This document shows positions 54,658 to 64,000 of a stretch of DNA of 64,000 nt, piece by piece. The notes under the pieces were generated by a model. That model was not told the origin of the DNA and made no database searches. It saw only the letters and a program-made list of their open reading frames with translations. The position numbers and the translations under genes were made by a program. Source of the stretch: Taxawa tesnikishii (nom. ined.) (lineage: Eukaryota; Ascomycota; Dothideomycetes; Dothideales); NCBI GenBank assembly GCA_030247885.1, contig JAPDRO010000012.1:744001-808000 (forward strand). Reading direction: 5' to 3'. Numbering within the stretch: the first letter of the stretch is position 1; each line of letters starts with the position of its first letter.

Positions 54658-56058
54658 TCATGACTTTGGTGGATTGGGCAAGGCTGGACTTCGTGAATCC
54701 AACGGACTACGTGAATCCATATGAATGCCGTCTGGAGCATGCGAAAGTTGGGTCGGAGACAGCCATGGCCCGCCCAAGGAATCAGGCGGGGGTCCTGTAA
54801 CGTGGCCAATGTGTTGTTGGTCCGGATAGTATGACCACGGCGTGTGCGGTAACCCGTAGGCCTGCAGATGTCCTACGGGTGTAGGTTGAGACTCTGACGT
54901 GCTAATTGATGATCGAGTACTGGTCGCATCCAACGAAGGCGGCGGATAGTTCAAGGAAGGGAGTTGTCTGGGTAAACCATCCTGAGAAACTGTCATAGGC
55001 TGCGTGAAACCAGACAGATTGTCGGTGTTTCCATAGGACATTGATCTCCCAGGTGGATGCATGCCATGGTCATCCCGAGGCATGTATGAGAAACTGTGGT
55101 GAGAGGGAAGAGAGTTCGGCGCAAAGCCATCCGGGCCCGAAGGGAAGGGCGAGAAGTCTGCCATCGCTGGATTATCGCGCGACCTGTTCCAGATATTGGC
55201 GGAATCGTGGTGCTCGGACTGGTTGTTGTAAGGTCCGGCGCTCCAGGACGTTTGAGAAGCTGTATCCGCAGCATAACCACTAAAGCCTGAACCATACATG
55301 GAACCTGAAAAGAGATTAGGGCCGCTGCGCGGTTCAGGCTGAGAGTGGTGCTTACCACCAGCTGTGATGCCCAGAGCGCTGCCAGGTTCTAATGGCAGTC
55401 TATAGTCTTGCGAAACGTTGGAGGGCAGGGGCAAGATGTTTCCAAAAGCCCTATCACGGTCTGTTGACCTCATTGAACCCATATCGGTAGGAGAAGTCGA
55501 GACGATGGAAGAAGAGGAGTTCGAACCGAGACTCCCTCTTGGCTGCGGTTGTTGCGCGCGACTATGTGTGGCCTGGTTCGTGTCGACAGGTGTATAGACA
55601 CATTCTTTCTTCAAACGAATGCAGTTGCTGCATCGATTCTCTGGGTCACCCTCAGCCGGCACACATCTGATCTTCCTTCTCCTGCAGTGGCCTATAATAT
55701 ATCAGCCGCTGTTACTGCTCGATAAAATCTCGGTATGGACGTCCGTAGCTTGACTTGACTCACCACAGGCAATTGAGGTCCTCTGGTATCCAAGTTTATT
55801 GCGACTGCTCTTGCCCAATGATGACGGCGACCGATCAGTCTCTTCCGACTGCACAACGCTCATGTGTGGGGTGGACGCGGAGCGCTTGATGGTAGGACTC
55901 TCGTTCACCATCGACGTCTTCCTCTTCCTAAGGATGGTTGGAGTAGAGGAACCAAGAACGAAGGGCCGGGAATGGCCCCGATCTGTATGTACGTTCGCGG
56001 TGGTAAACACGGAAGTTTCCGGGGCGGTAGAGTGGTCCTGGGCGTGAGGCTCTGGCAT
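54658..56058 (-). CDS. Zn2Cys6 transcription factor
   Basis: Two exons, 56058-55764 and 55691-54658, with a 72 nt intron inside the zinc cluster, give 442 residues. The spliced cluster reads IACGHCRRRKIRC, then RCSNCIRLKKECVY, a complete Zn(II)2Cys6 binuclear domain at about residues 96-130. The N-terminal ~95 residues and the long C-terminal region are disordered and rich in Ser, Pro, Gln, Tyr and Asn, and no fungal_trans middle domain is seen. Small Zn2Cys6 factors of this kind act as sequence-specific regulators in the nucleus; the targets are unknown. The start at 56058 precedes the cluster in frame, and no upstream ATG is in frame nearby. Confidence 0.92.
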
Positions 56059-59000
56059 CCTGAAAGTTGTTTTGGGGAGGCACGGTGCGGAAACGGTTAG
56101 TCGCGTGCAGCTATGCAGTAGCATTGCAGAACGAGTCCCTTAACGCATGACCGGTCACCGTGCGTGATCTTGACGGAAGCTAATGTGTCGTAGGTTTTGC
56201 AACTCGCAGTTGCTTCTTCGAAGAGGAGTGCGCGTTGGATGGAGAGAAGAGAAATGCTGATTGAGGCGCAGAAGTAGAGGGTTAGCTGAAGGTCCCTTGA
56301 GCATCTACCGAAGACTCGAGAACGTCTCCGGGCGAGTAAGGATGTTTAGGAGAATGACGATGCCGACCTGCCCACTTGGATTGGGGCGCCACTCATGGAG
56401 GGATAGGGTGAAAAGGAGCCTTTTGGGGAAGCATGTCAACGAAGGACCTCGTGTTTGAGGATTAACCAGGAAAGATCTCGACCCCGAAGCCCAGCAGGGT
56501 GGATAGACTCGGACGGCAATAACGGCGTCTCCGGGGAGAATAGAAAGGCATCTTTCCAAGATGTCCCAGATGGCGCAAGTGCTCCACCCAGCTACGAAAA
56601 GGTTGGACACGAAATTGGCTGTGGCGAATGCTGGAGCTGTCTCTCCATGCGTTGGACAACAGGGGTGTGGCATGAGAGGCTGCAGCGAACATTGGTCGGG
56701 CCTGGGTTGCTCCTAAACGAGTAGCAAGTCCGAGGAGGAAGGCATGGTGCGTGGCTTTGCTTAGCTTGACAGTCACCTTTAGACGTTCGCGCTAGGACTC
56801 GACCCGTTGATGCACGCGGGATGTAGTCATGGCGCAGAAAGCACTGTCCACACCGCCCGCCACAAGGCCCTGATCAACCAAACAGATTGTCTAAAACGCT
56901 GCTTGGAACAGTGACAGACGAAGTGTCACTATCCCTGAGTACTCGCCCGGCATTGTGAGTGGACGCCTCGGCCCTTTCCAATGCAAGGATGCGCCGCAAG
57001 GCCATGCACTTCAGCCTTTCTCGAAAGAAGCTTGCGGCTATCGTGGCGAGACCCATGTGGCTAGTCAAAGTGGTACCCCAGAGGCGTCGATTAATGAAGG
57101 CCCGCTGCATGGCTGCATGGGAGCCACTGTGGCACAAGGCGGACTGGCCTTGGCACCTAGAGACTGGAGGCAGGGAATGGGTCGTGTCAATAGTACGCCT
57201 GTTATAACAAGCCACTTCACTTTGTTATTTCTCTCGAGCAATTTAGCAGTATGCCTCCGCGATGATCGCACGTAGAGAAAATGTAACGCAACCTGCCCGG
57301 CTGTTGAGACATGGGTAGCGGCAGTGGGAGTGAAGATGGGCATCTTTGTCGACGTCGTCTTCCCAAGGGGTATAAACCTAGGTTCGAGGACGTCAGTGTG
57401 TTAGCGACTAGCCGATGACGAGACAGTGGGTAATGGGGTCGGGAGCATCCTTCGAGCACCGCTAGCCCGGCCCATCGAGCAGATCTTCTACGCATCAGTT
57501 GCAGGGATATTGTGAGTTGTATCTCTCCTCTCTGTGGCATTTCAGCATTCCTCGGCAGTTGAGCGCTCCACTCGTAACGGGATAATGGTCGAGGCGCTTC
57601 CCCGAGGATTGTCTCCGCGACCTAACGTCCTGTCAGGCGCTTTGGAGGTGCTGCCTTTTAAACGACGTGTGGGTGATGAACAGCAGACAACAGTAAGAGC
57701 GCTTTCTGCAAGTCTGGGATTGGAGATGAAGTGACGTGAGTGTCATCACCCGAGCGCCACCCAGCGACGGAAGCTAGCAATGTGTCGGGTCCTTCCGGCA
57801 GCCGTGAATGAGCCGGAAATCAATCCTATCATCAACGTCGACGAGGCGGCACACTTCCGTATTGCTGACCACTGCGCCGATCCGCTGATACGTTTCATGA
57901 TTGGGCTCAATTTTGCGCCAGCAGGCCGTTTCATTTGCTACCAGAGAAGATCACAACCGCGTGAAAATACACGCAGCATTGCAGGAACATGGCGATGTGG
58001 TTTCGCCGGCAAAATGCTCCGAGCAAATCGTTTCCTCTCCGACGAACAGAGACGAGCTATGTGCTGAGTGCCGATCCGGGCGTTATCTTGCAGTGGGTTG
58101 TGCCATACGAAACTGAGCAGATGGAAATCATACGGTAGCGCCATGGCTCTGCTTCCTGCTAGCCGCCAGCGAGATAATGCTTACCACGTGATGCTGCACG
58201 ACCTCCCCCGACCCTGTGGGTTGTGGCTCACACGATCTCGAATCCAGCAAGGCACCGGTCTCTTGGTTCCGCGCGCGTGGCCGTGAGATCTGCACTTTCC
58301 CTTCCAGGGGTTCGACTGTGCTCTACAATTCTGACGTAGAGCGAGTGTTACTAACAATCTGGAAATTATTGCGCGCGTTAGTGGCGATGTACAGTTATCA
58401 ACACCCTTGTACCAGTTAGGGCTGGGGCCGTGCACGCGGTATCCGACGAGGACGAATCGGTTTGCCAAACTGGATCGGGCTATAGGTGTTTGTAACACAC
58501 ATTCAATAAGCCGTTGAATTACCCGTATGTCACTAACGTTAGCATCATTAATACAGCGATCCGTAACACCCGCCTTACTCTGACGAGCATCTGGGCCTGC
58601 TTCTTGCCTGGCATTGGACGAGATCGTCGATGTCCCGAAGGTGGCTCTGGTTCTAACCAAGTCGACGAACGGCAATGGTTTCTCGCCAACAGCTTTGCGG
58701 CGCATTCTCCGCGCCATCGGCACAGCTATGATACCCCTGACTAAGCCGGCTCGTCGAGCCTTGTTCCCGTAAGATCGGTCGGTCTCCAGAAACGCTCGCA
58801 ACGTCGCAGTGTGGCGGAGCGATCCAACAACTGTCCAGAGGTTGCCGTGTATCCCGGCTGAATCCCATATAACTCCACCCCAATATATCCGGAAACTGCA
58901 GCGTCCAAGGACCCGCTTCGGCATTGCAGCACGACAAAATCGGCCTCCTGTTCTGCTTCCACACCGCGGTGCCTTGCGCATGATAACCGCGTAAGCATAT

Positions 59001-59843
59001 TCGCGAGGCCACTTCCTAAATTCCGTGTCTGGGAAGGTGTGGATATAGGCGATGAAAAGCCCAGGTTCAACCACCTCTAACCACCTGCCTTGTTTCTAGC
59101 TATGAGTTGCCACTTAGCAAGGCCCTATCATGGTACGGATGTCCATGCCCCAGATACAGATGTATCAGGAATGAGATTCAAGGCATGGAATTTGCGCCTC
59201 ACCCGGGTAAAACAGCGGCAAGCCACGTAGAAGCAAGAAATGATGAACCGACCAAGATGAATGGCGCTTCCGGAAAACAGGAAATGTCAGCACGTAAAAC
59301 AATGACCACGTGGCCACTGAAGGCTGTCTTCCTCTAAACACGCCTCAAACAATACGCTTACTTGTTCCCGGTATGCCGCTGCGGCTATTGTTGCCTTTGT
59401 CACGCCCACCACCTCATATCTGTTGCCGCCCAGTGTGCCAACTCTGCATTTGCGTTGCTATAATGCGGGATGTCCACGATCGCGAAACACCCGGAGAGAT
59501 GCGAGTCCAGTGTGAGCAATAAGGATTCCCAAGATTGTAACCTGATCAAATCGAGGCGGCTAGGATCCAATTGTATCGAGACATTTCCGTTATTGGCTGT
59601 TGGAGACCATCAGTCGCATGGAAATCTTGCAAGTCCCTGTTCCAAGACGTTCAGCGGAAGCAAGTGCTTGGATGTTTAGGCAATCACCCCTCTCTTGTCT
59701 TTCTGTTGCGTTAGCAGAAGAGATTAGTAACTGTTTTTCTTTTTCTTTCTTTTTGCTGGTCGTTGGCAACCTCAACACTTGGTTGAGCTAGCTCTAAAGA
59801 GAGAGGGCTCAGAATCGGTCGCACACTCACTGCCGTTGACGAG
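56059..59843. other. gene-poor stretch of 3.8 kb
   Basis: No gene model is supported. The longest open stretch is 58181-59074 (minus, 297 codons), Arg/Ser-rich and without a recognised motif; two other minus-strand frames are also open across its 5' part. Shorter open stretches at 57534-57734 and 57780-58067 (plus) are also unrecognised. No repeats or transposon ends were found. Given the frame breaks seen elsewhere, a diverged or damaged gene could be hidden here. Confidence 0.4.
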
Positions 59844-60263
59844 ATGCCGATCTCCGATTGAACCCTAGAGGATGAGGAACGTGCAAATGAATCTAAGAGG
59901 CTCGCTCAAACAGCTTCACGTCGCTCGCTTGAGAGGGGGACCAGGAGCGACTCGCTAAGAAGCGGGACAAACTTGCAGAATATACCAACAAGCAAGACTT
60001 GCCTGAGATGGACGGGAAAACGTTCGTGACATCAAAGAAATTCCGAGCAGTTGTGATGCTCCTAAAGCGAAGGCGGCCCGAAGAGCTGAGGAGAAGCTAG
60101 CGGAAAGCTCAGAGATGCTATGCTGCAAGACAGTCAGGTAAGTTGGGTTCTTTCTGTCGCTGTGGAAACACCTGGCTGACGAAGGATAGATGATGAATAC
60201 ATCGAGAGACTTGAGGGTCCATTGCTGGATCTCGGAGGAACCAGACGATCAGATCATTTCTGA
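59844..60263 (+). pseudogene. unrecognised coiled-coil protein gene with small frame breaks
   Basis: Plus-strand segments in changing frames read as one charged coiled coil. The first contains LEDEERANESKRLAQTASRR; after the G5 run at 59935-59939 it continues as QERLAKKRDKLAEYTNKQDL; after the G3 at 60014-60016 it continues as PKAKAARRAEEKLAESSEML. A 47 nt intron follows (60138-60184, GTAAGT...CGAAG), then RIDDEYIERLEGPLLDLGG and a stop at 60263. The ATG at 59844 is in the first frame but a TGA follows five codons later, so the true 5' end may differ. Both G-run junctions need one extra base, as in the known genes of this window. The family is not recognised. Confidence 0.5.
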
Positions 60264-60880
60264 GCGGTCGAGGGTCTATCTTCGGACTGAGATGCTAGTT
60301 TCTTAACCGTCTGGTGCGCTTGCTTCCCTTCCTCCTACGTTTCCTCGCAGCTTTGGTTGCCCGAGGGTTGAGGTTGAGAAAAGGGAGGAGGAGAATGACC
60401 ACAGAAGCCTCGTCAACACCATAACGCAATTTCCGTCCATCACTCATTTGCTCTGTTCATTGTACTCATTTCGCCGCCGGCGATAGAAAGCGAGAAGCGG
60501 ACAAGCTCTGCCATACACATACAGACTCCATAAGAAGAACTTGCCGACTGAAAAGAGCGCCTAACATGTCGATGTATGAATACCAAACCGATGGACGATT
60601 GACAAGAAGGTCAATGTAATGAATGATTTCCTTTCGTGGAGGGTCGGCGCAATGGCCTGGCCGTGCGCTTGAGACCCCAACCGACCCCCGACTCTCCCCA
60701 CACGTCTCGGGAGAGCAAACGCCGACTCGCACTTCTCACCGAACCGAATGTGTCCTCTAGAAGCTTAGAAGGTATATAGACTGCCGTGTGCCGGCGCGAT
60801 GGAATGGATGAGTTCTGGGTGTGCTTGTTACTTCCTCAAAGACTTCCCGCGTTCCAAGACTTCGTATGATTCCAGCGAGA
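60264..60880. other. promoter region of the flavocytochrome-b2-like gene
   Basis: No gene is supported. A TATATA at 60773-60778 lies about 100 bases before the ATG at 60881. Confidence 0.45.
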
Positions 60881-62587
60881 ATGGCTGAGCGGACGCTACT
60901 GTCGGTGGAAGAGATATCCAAGCATTCAAAGCCCGACGACTGCTGGATAGTGGTTGAGGGTAAGGTATGGGACATGACAGCATTCGCGCCTGAGCATCCA
61001 GGCGGTGCAGACAGTAAGATCCGCGATCAGTTGCCAAAGCCGATCGCTGATACAGGAGCAGTCATCCTCAAGCACGCCGGACGAGACGCAACGACCTCGT
61101 ACACCAGCATCCACGCGCCCTCCGTGCTGCCCACCAACCTCCCACCCTCAGCCTTTAAAGGCACAGTAGACAAGAGCACCATCACCGAGGATTTCGCACG
61201 GCCGCCACCGACCAAGACACCCGAGCTCGCGCTAAACGAGAAACCCTCACTCAGCACCATCCTCAACTGCGATGACTTCGAGGAAGTAGCCTCGCGGACA
61301 TTGAGCAAGAAGACATGGGCGTTCTACTCGTCTGCGGCGACGGATTGCGTGACGAGGACCAACAACCGCAAGTACTTCGAACGGATCTGGTGGCGACCGC
61401 GGATATTCAGGAACGTGCGCGAGGTTAGCACGAAGAGCAAGATGCTGGGTCACGAGGTCGGGATGCCGATGTTCGTGAGTCCAGCCGCGATGGCAAGGCT
61501 GGTACACCCCGAGGGCGAGAAGGACCTCGCGCGGGGCTGCGTGAGCGGTCGGGTGCCGCAATGCGTATGTTTCCTTCTCTCTCACTGTCCTTAACCAGAC
61601 CACCTCGACTGACGGTACGTGCCTCATACAGATCTCCACCAACGCCTCCTACCCCGTCGAAGAAATCGTCCCCGTCGCACCAAAAGATCACCCGTTCTTC
61701 TTCCAACTTTACGTCAACAGAGACCGTCCCAAGACGGAAGCCCTACTGCAGCACGTCCGCAGTCTAGGCATTAGCACTGTCTTCGTGACCGTCGACGCGC
61801 CCGTTCCGGGAAAGCGCGAAGCCGATGAGCGTGTCCGCGCGGATGAGAGCCTAAGCACGCCCATGTCCGGCGCGAGCGAAGAACGACAAGAAGGGCGGCG
61901 GTCTCGGGCGGATTATGGGAAGCTATATCGACGCGAGCTTGAATTGGAACGACCTGCCGTGGCTGAGGAAGGTCTGGGGAGGGAAAATAGTGGTGAAGGG
62001 TGTGCAGGGCGCAGCGGACGCGAAGAGGTGTGCGGACGAGGGGTCGAGGGCGTTGTGCTAAGCAATCACGGTGGGCGGAGTATAGACACGTAAGTTCTCT
62101 TCCGCCATGCTGATGCTGCGGTGGTGTCCCGATTTAGGACCGGGTTTGGCTGATTTATCGATACAGTGCTCCGCCGGCGGTCATGTTGCTGCTGGAATGT
62201 CAGCGTTGCTGTCCCGAAATCTTCGACAAGCTTGAGGTCTACGTAGACGGCGGCATTAGGCGTGGCACCGACATCCTGAAGTGTCTCTGCTTAGGCGCCA
62301 CAGCTGTAGGACTCGGTCGGCCGTTCCTGTACGCGCTCAACTACGGGCAAGAAGGCGTCGAGCATCTCGTTGACAGTAAGTATATGTTGAGTCGAAAACC
62401 GTTATGTCAGACCTGACACGTCACAGCGCTGAAAGACGAACTCGAAGTCTCGATGAAGATGGTCGGGATCACGGATCTGAGTCAAGTGCATCCCGGGTTG
62501 GTGAATACACTCGACGTGGATCACTTGGTGCCGTCGAGTCTCGAGGGCCATCCCTATGCCAAGTGGCGGCCTAGGGCGCGGTTGTGA
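60881..62587 (+). CDS. flavocytochrome b2-type L-lactate (2-hydroxyacid) dehydrogenase
   Basis: Five exons: 60881-61013, 61059-61564, 61632-62089, 62167-62375 and 62427-62587. The first intron (45 nt, or 42 nt with the CAG acceptor at 61055) is in frame and stopless. The cytochrome b5 domain has EHPGGAD and SIHAPSVL with the two heme His ligands. The FMN domain has [56 protein letters not shown] (catalytic His) and [14 protein letters not shown]. No mitochondrial presequence is evident, so it may not be in the intermembrane space like yeast Cyb2. Between about 61874-61882 and 62040-62043 the gene is out of its family frame. The alternative frame there reads [20 protein letters not shown] and [20 protein letters not shown], normal family sequence. 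A two-base loss plus a one-base loss would explain this, and the net frame is kept. An in-frame ATG lies at 60866. Confidence 0.9.
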
Positions 62588-63027
62588 GGGGCGAAGGAAG
62601 CCGATGTGGAGATACCTTTGAATCATTCGAGAGCAATAGATCCGTGTTGTTGTGGAGCATTCCTGGGTGATGCGATGGAGCCAATGGATAGCATTCTGTT
62701 TGACGAAGACAATAGCGGATTGACGAGTTGCAAGCGAGGCTCAAATGGTGCTTCGGCAAAGAAGCGACTGCAAGCTTGAATGGCAAGGGAGCGAAGTGAA
62801 TAGGAAGAGCACTGATCCAACTATTCTGCTATGCCGCCACTAATCTACGAGCCCTGGCTGCAGCGTCCAAGGCCTCTTACATCCACAACGGTGTATAGGG
62901 GTACTGTACGAAACATGAAACAAAACGGCGCCAATTAGCGACAAGCAACAAAACAATCCAACCACAAAGCCCCGATAGAGCTACTTTTATATGTCAGTTA
63001 GGTCTTTTTCTCCCCACCTTTCTCTTT
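62588..63027. other. intergenic region between convergent dehydrogenase and bZIP genes
   Basis: No gene is supported; only 3' flanks are seen. Confidence 0.45.
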
Positions 63028-64000
63028 TCATTCGATTTTGGCAGCCTCCTTCCCGGTCCCAACACCCTTCTTCCTCTCCTCGCTACTCCTCTCGCTCTCA
63101 TCACCCTGCTCACCTTCTTTCTTACTGTCGACATCGAGTCCCTTGATGTTCTTCTCGGTAATGAGGCCCTTGAGCCATTTATTCTCCATCTCCAGCTGTC
63201 CCACCCTCGCCTCGAGCACCTGCACCTTCTCGCTCATCTCCTTGGCCGTCTTCTCCAGCGCTTGCTCCCGCTGCTTCTTCTTCACACGGAAACGGGCTGA
63301 GGCGGCGGTATTGCGGCGACGCTTGTCTTCCTCGGCGGCAGCGCGTGAGGCTTCCTCAAGGTCGGCGGCCGAGGGGCTTTACGCTTGTCACCTGTCTGTG
63401 GAGATGGTTGTGCGGGGAAGGTGTGCTGCTGCGGTTGAGCAGGCAGTTGGGCTTGTGGTGGGTAGCCGACCATGCCGTTGGGAGGCGTGGGAGGCAGTCC
63501 CTGAGGAGATGAGTGGGCGGTCACCGGGTGAGGGTAGCCGGGGAAACCGGAGAACTGGAAGTTGGTCTCTGCATAGAGCGAGTCGTTAGCCATTGCCATG
63601 TACGGAATCAAATATCGAGAACATAAATAAGCTGTATGTGGTGGTGACAGGATGATATGATGGGTCAGTAGTATTGACATCATCGGTATCATCCAGGCAG
63701 GCATCGGAGCGCAGCATAGATATGCGCCAGCCCACACCCTCAACCCTCAACCCACTGCATCTATGTCTCTGTGTATGGAGTGGTGATATAGATCCAAAAC
63801 CTACCGTTGCCGAAGCCCACACCGTTCTCCTGTCCCACGTTCTGACCCTGCTGCTGCTGCGGTTGCTGCGGCGCGCTAAAGTCTTGAAGTCCCGGAAGTT
63901 CATAGAACTCGGTATTGGTGAACATAGCCAGGCTATCCTCGAAGTCCGGGAAGTCATTTTGGGCAGCCAAGTCGGCCTGGGAAGGGATCGAGTTTAGACC
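63028..64000 (-). CDS. CYS3/MetR-like bZIP transcription factor, 3' part, with one apparent missing base
   Basis: The gene enters from the right edge. Exon 64000-63805 is open to the edge, and exon 63568-63028 follows a 236 nt intron (GTAGGT...TGCAG). The N-terminal part is acidic and Gln/Pro-rich (FPDFEDSLAMFTNTEFYELP), a likely activation region. The bZIP region has NTAASARFRVKKKQREQALE, then a zipper (VQVLEARVGQLEMENKWLKGLI), closest in form to the CYS3/MetR sulfur regulators; the zipper is followed by a Lys/Glu-rich tail. At 63373-63376 (C4 in the sense strand) one base appears missing: the frame from GDKRKAP must shift to reach AADLEEASRAAAEEDKRRR. Other bZIP families (Atf/GCN4-like) are possible. 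Confidence 0.85.

Noticed and set aside
1-64000. tRNA genes, rRNA and CRISPR arrays
   Set aside because: A reading for B-box-like GGTTCGAATCC on both strands found only isolated GGTTCGA fragments without a cloverleaf; no spaced repeats were seen.

Overview
This is nuclear DNA of a filamentous ascomycete (Pezizomycotina, most likely a Dothideomycete; the class is inference). The evidence is the gene density (about one per 2.2 kb), mostly 45-70 nt GT-AG introns with CTRAY-like branch points, and the gene set: PEX5, DBF2, UBE3D-like, HSP12/HSP9, FLC/TRP-like, fungal heme-thiolate peroxidase and Zn2Cys6 factors. All gene models were spliced by eye from reading frames, splice consensus and family motifs. 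No tRNA, rRNA, CRISPR array or intact transposon was recognised.

Layout. 0-9 kb: 3' end of PBN1/PIG-X, pirin, UBE3D-like E3 ligase and a VOC protein (divergent pair), and a secreted heme-thiolate peroxidase. 9-19 kb: YtcJ-like amidohydrolase, a peroxisomal thiamine-diphosphate lyase ending in SKL, cytosolic seryl-tRNA synthetase, and PEX5, the receptor that reads SKL-type signals. 20-32.7 kb: GH51 arabinofuranosidase, DBF2-type NDR kinase, a GFA/CENP-V protein, mitochondrial glycerol-3-phosphate dehydrogenase GUT2, an ER DnaJ protein and a small membrane protein. 33-36.2 kb: a decayed GH43-like gene and a gene-poor stretch. 36.2-42.7 kb: CE2-like esterase, a coiled-coil protein and an FLC/TRP-like channel. 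44-50.8 kb: an unrecognised interrupted gene, a small protein, an SDR, exosome subunit RRP43, a Wbp11-domain protein and an HSP12/HSP9 protein. 51-54.6 and 56-59.8 kb are gene-poor. 54.7-64 kb: a Zn2Cys6 factor, a second hidden interrupted gene, a flavocytochrome-b2-type dehydrogenase and the 3' part of a CYS3/MetR-like bZIP factor.

Most neighbours are housekeeping genes without an obvious shared pathway. The clearest functional link is the PTS1-bearing lyase lying about 3 kb from PEX5. The three plant-polysaccharide genes (GH51, GH43 relic, CE2) suggest saprotrophic or plant-associated life but are not tightly clustered.

The strongest window-wide signal is technical or evolutionary. At least eight otherwise well-conserved genes, including the essential SerRS and RRP43, need one or two extra bases to stay in frame. 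Almost every site is one base short in a short homopolymer, and no site with an extra base was found. This looks like uncorrected homopolymer shortening in the assembly, although true decay cannot be excluded. Reading with that in mind reveals two protein-coding regions (44.2-45.0 and 59.8-60.3 kb) that plain ORF calling misses. At least four introns are multiples of three without stops and would be retained by ORF-based annotation. I found no convincing novel multi-gene system.
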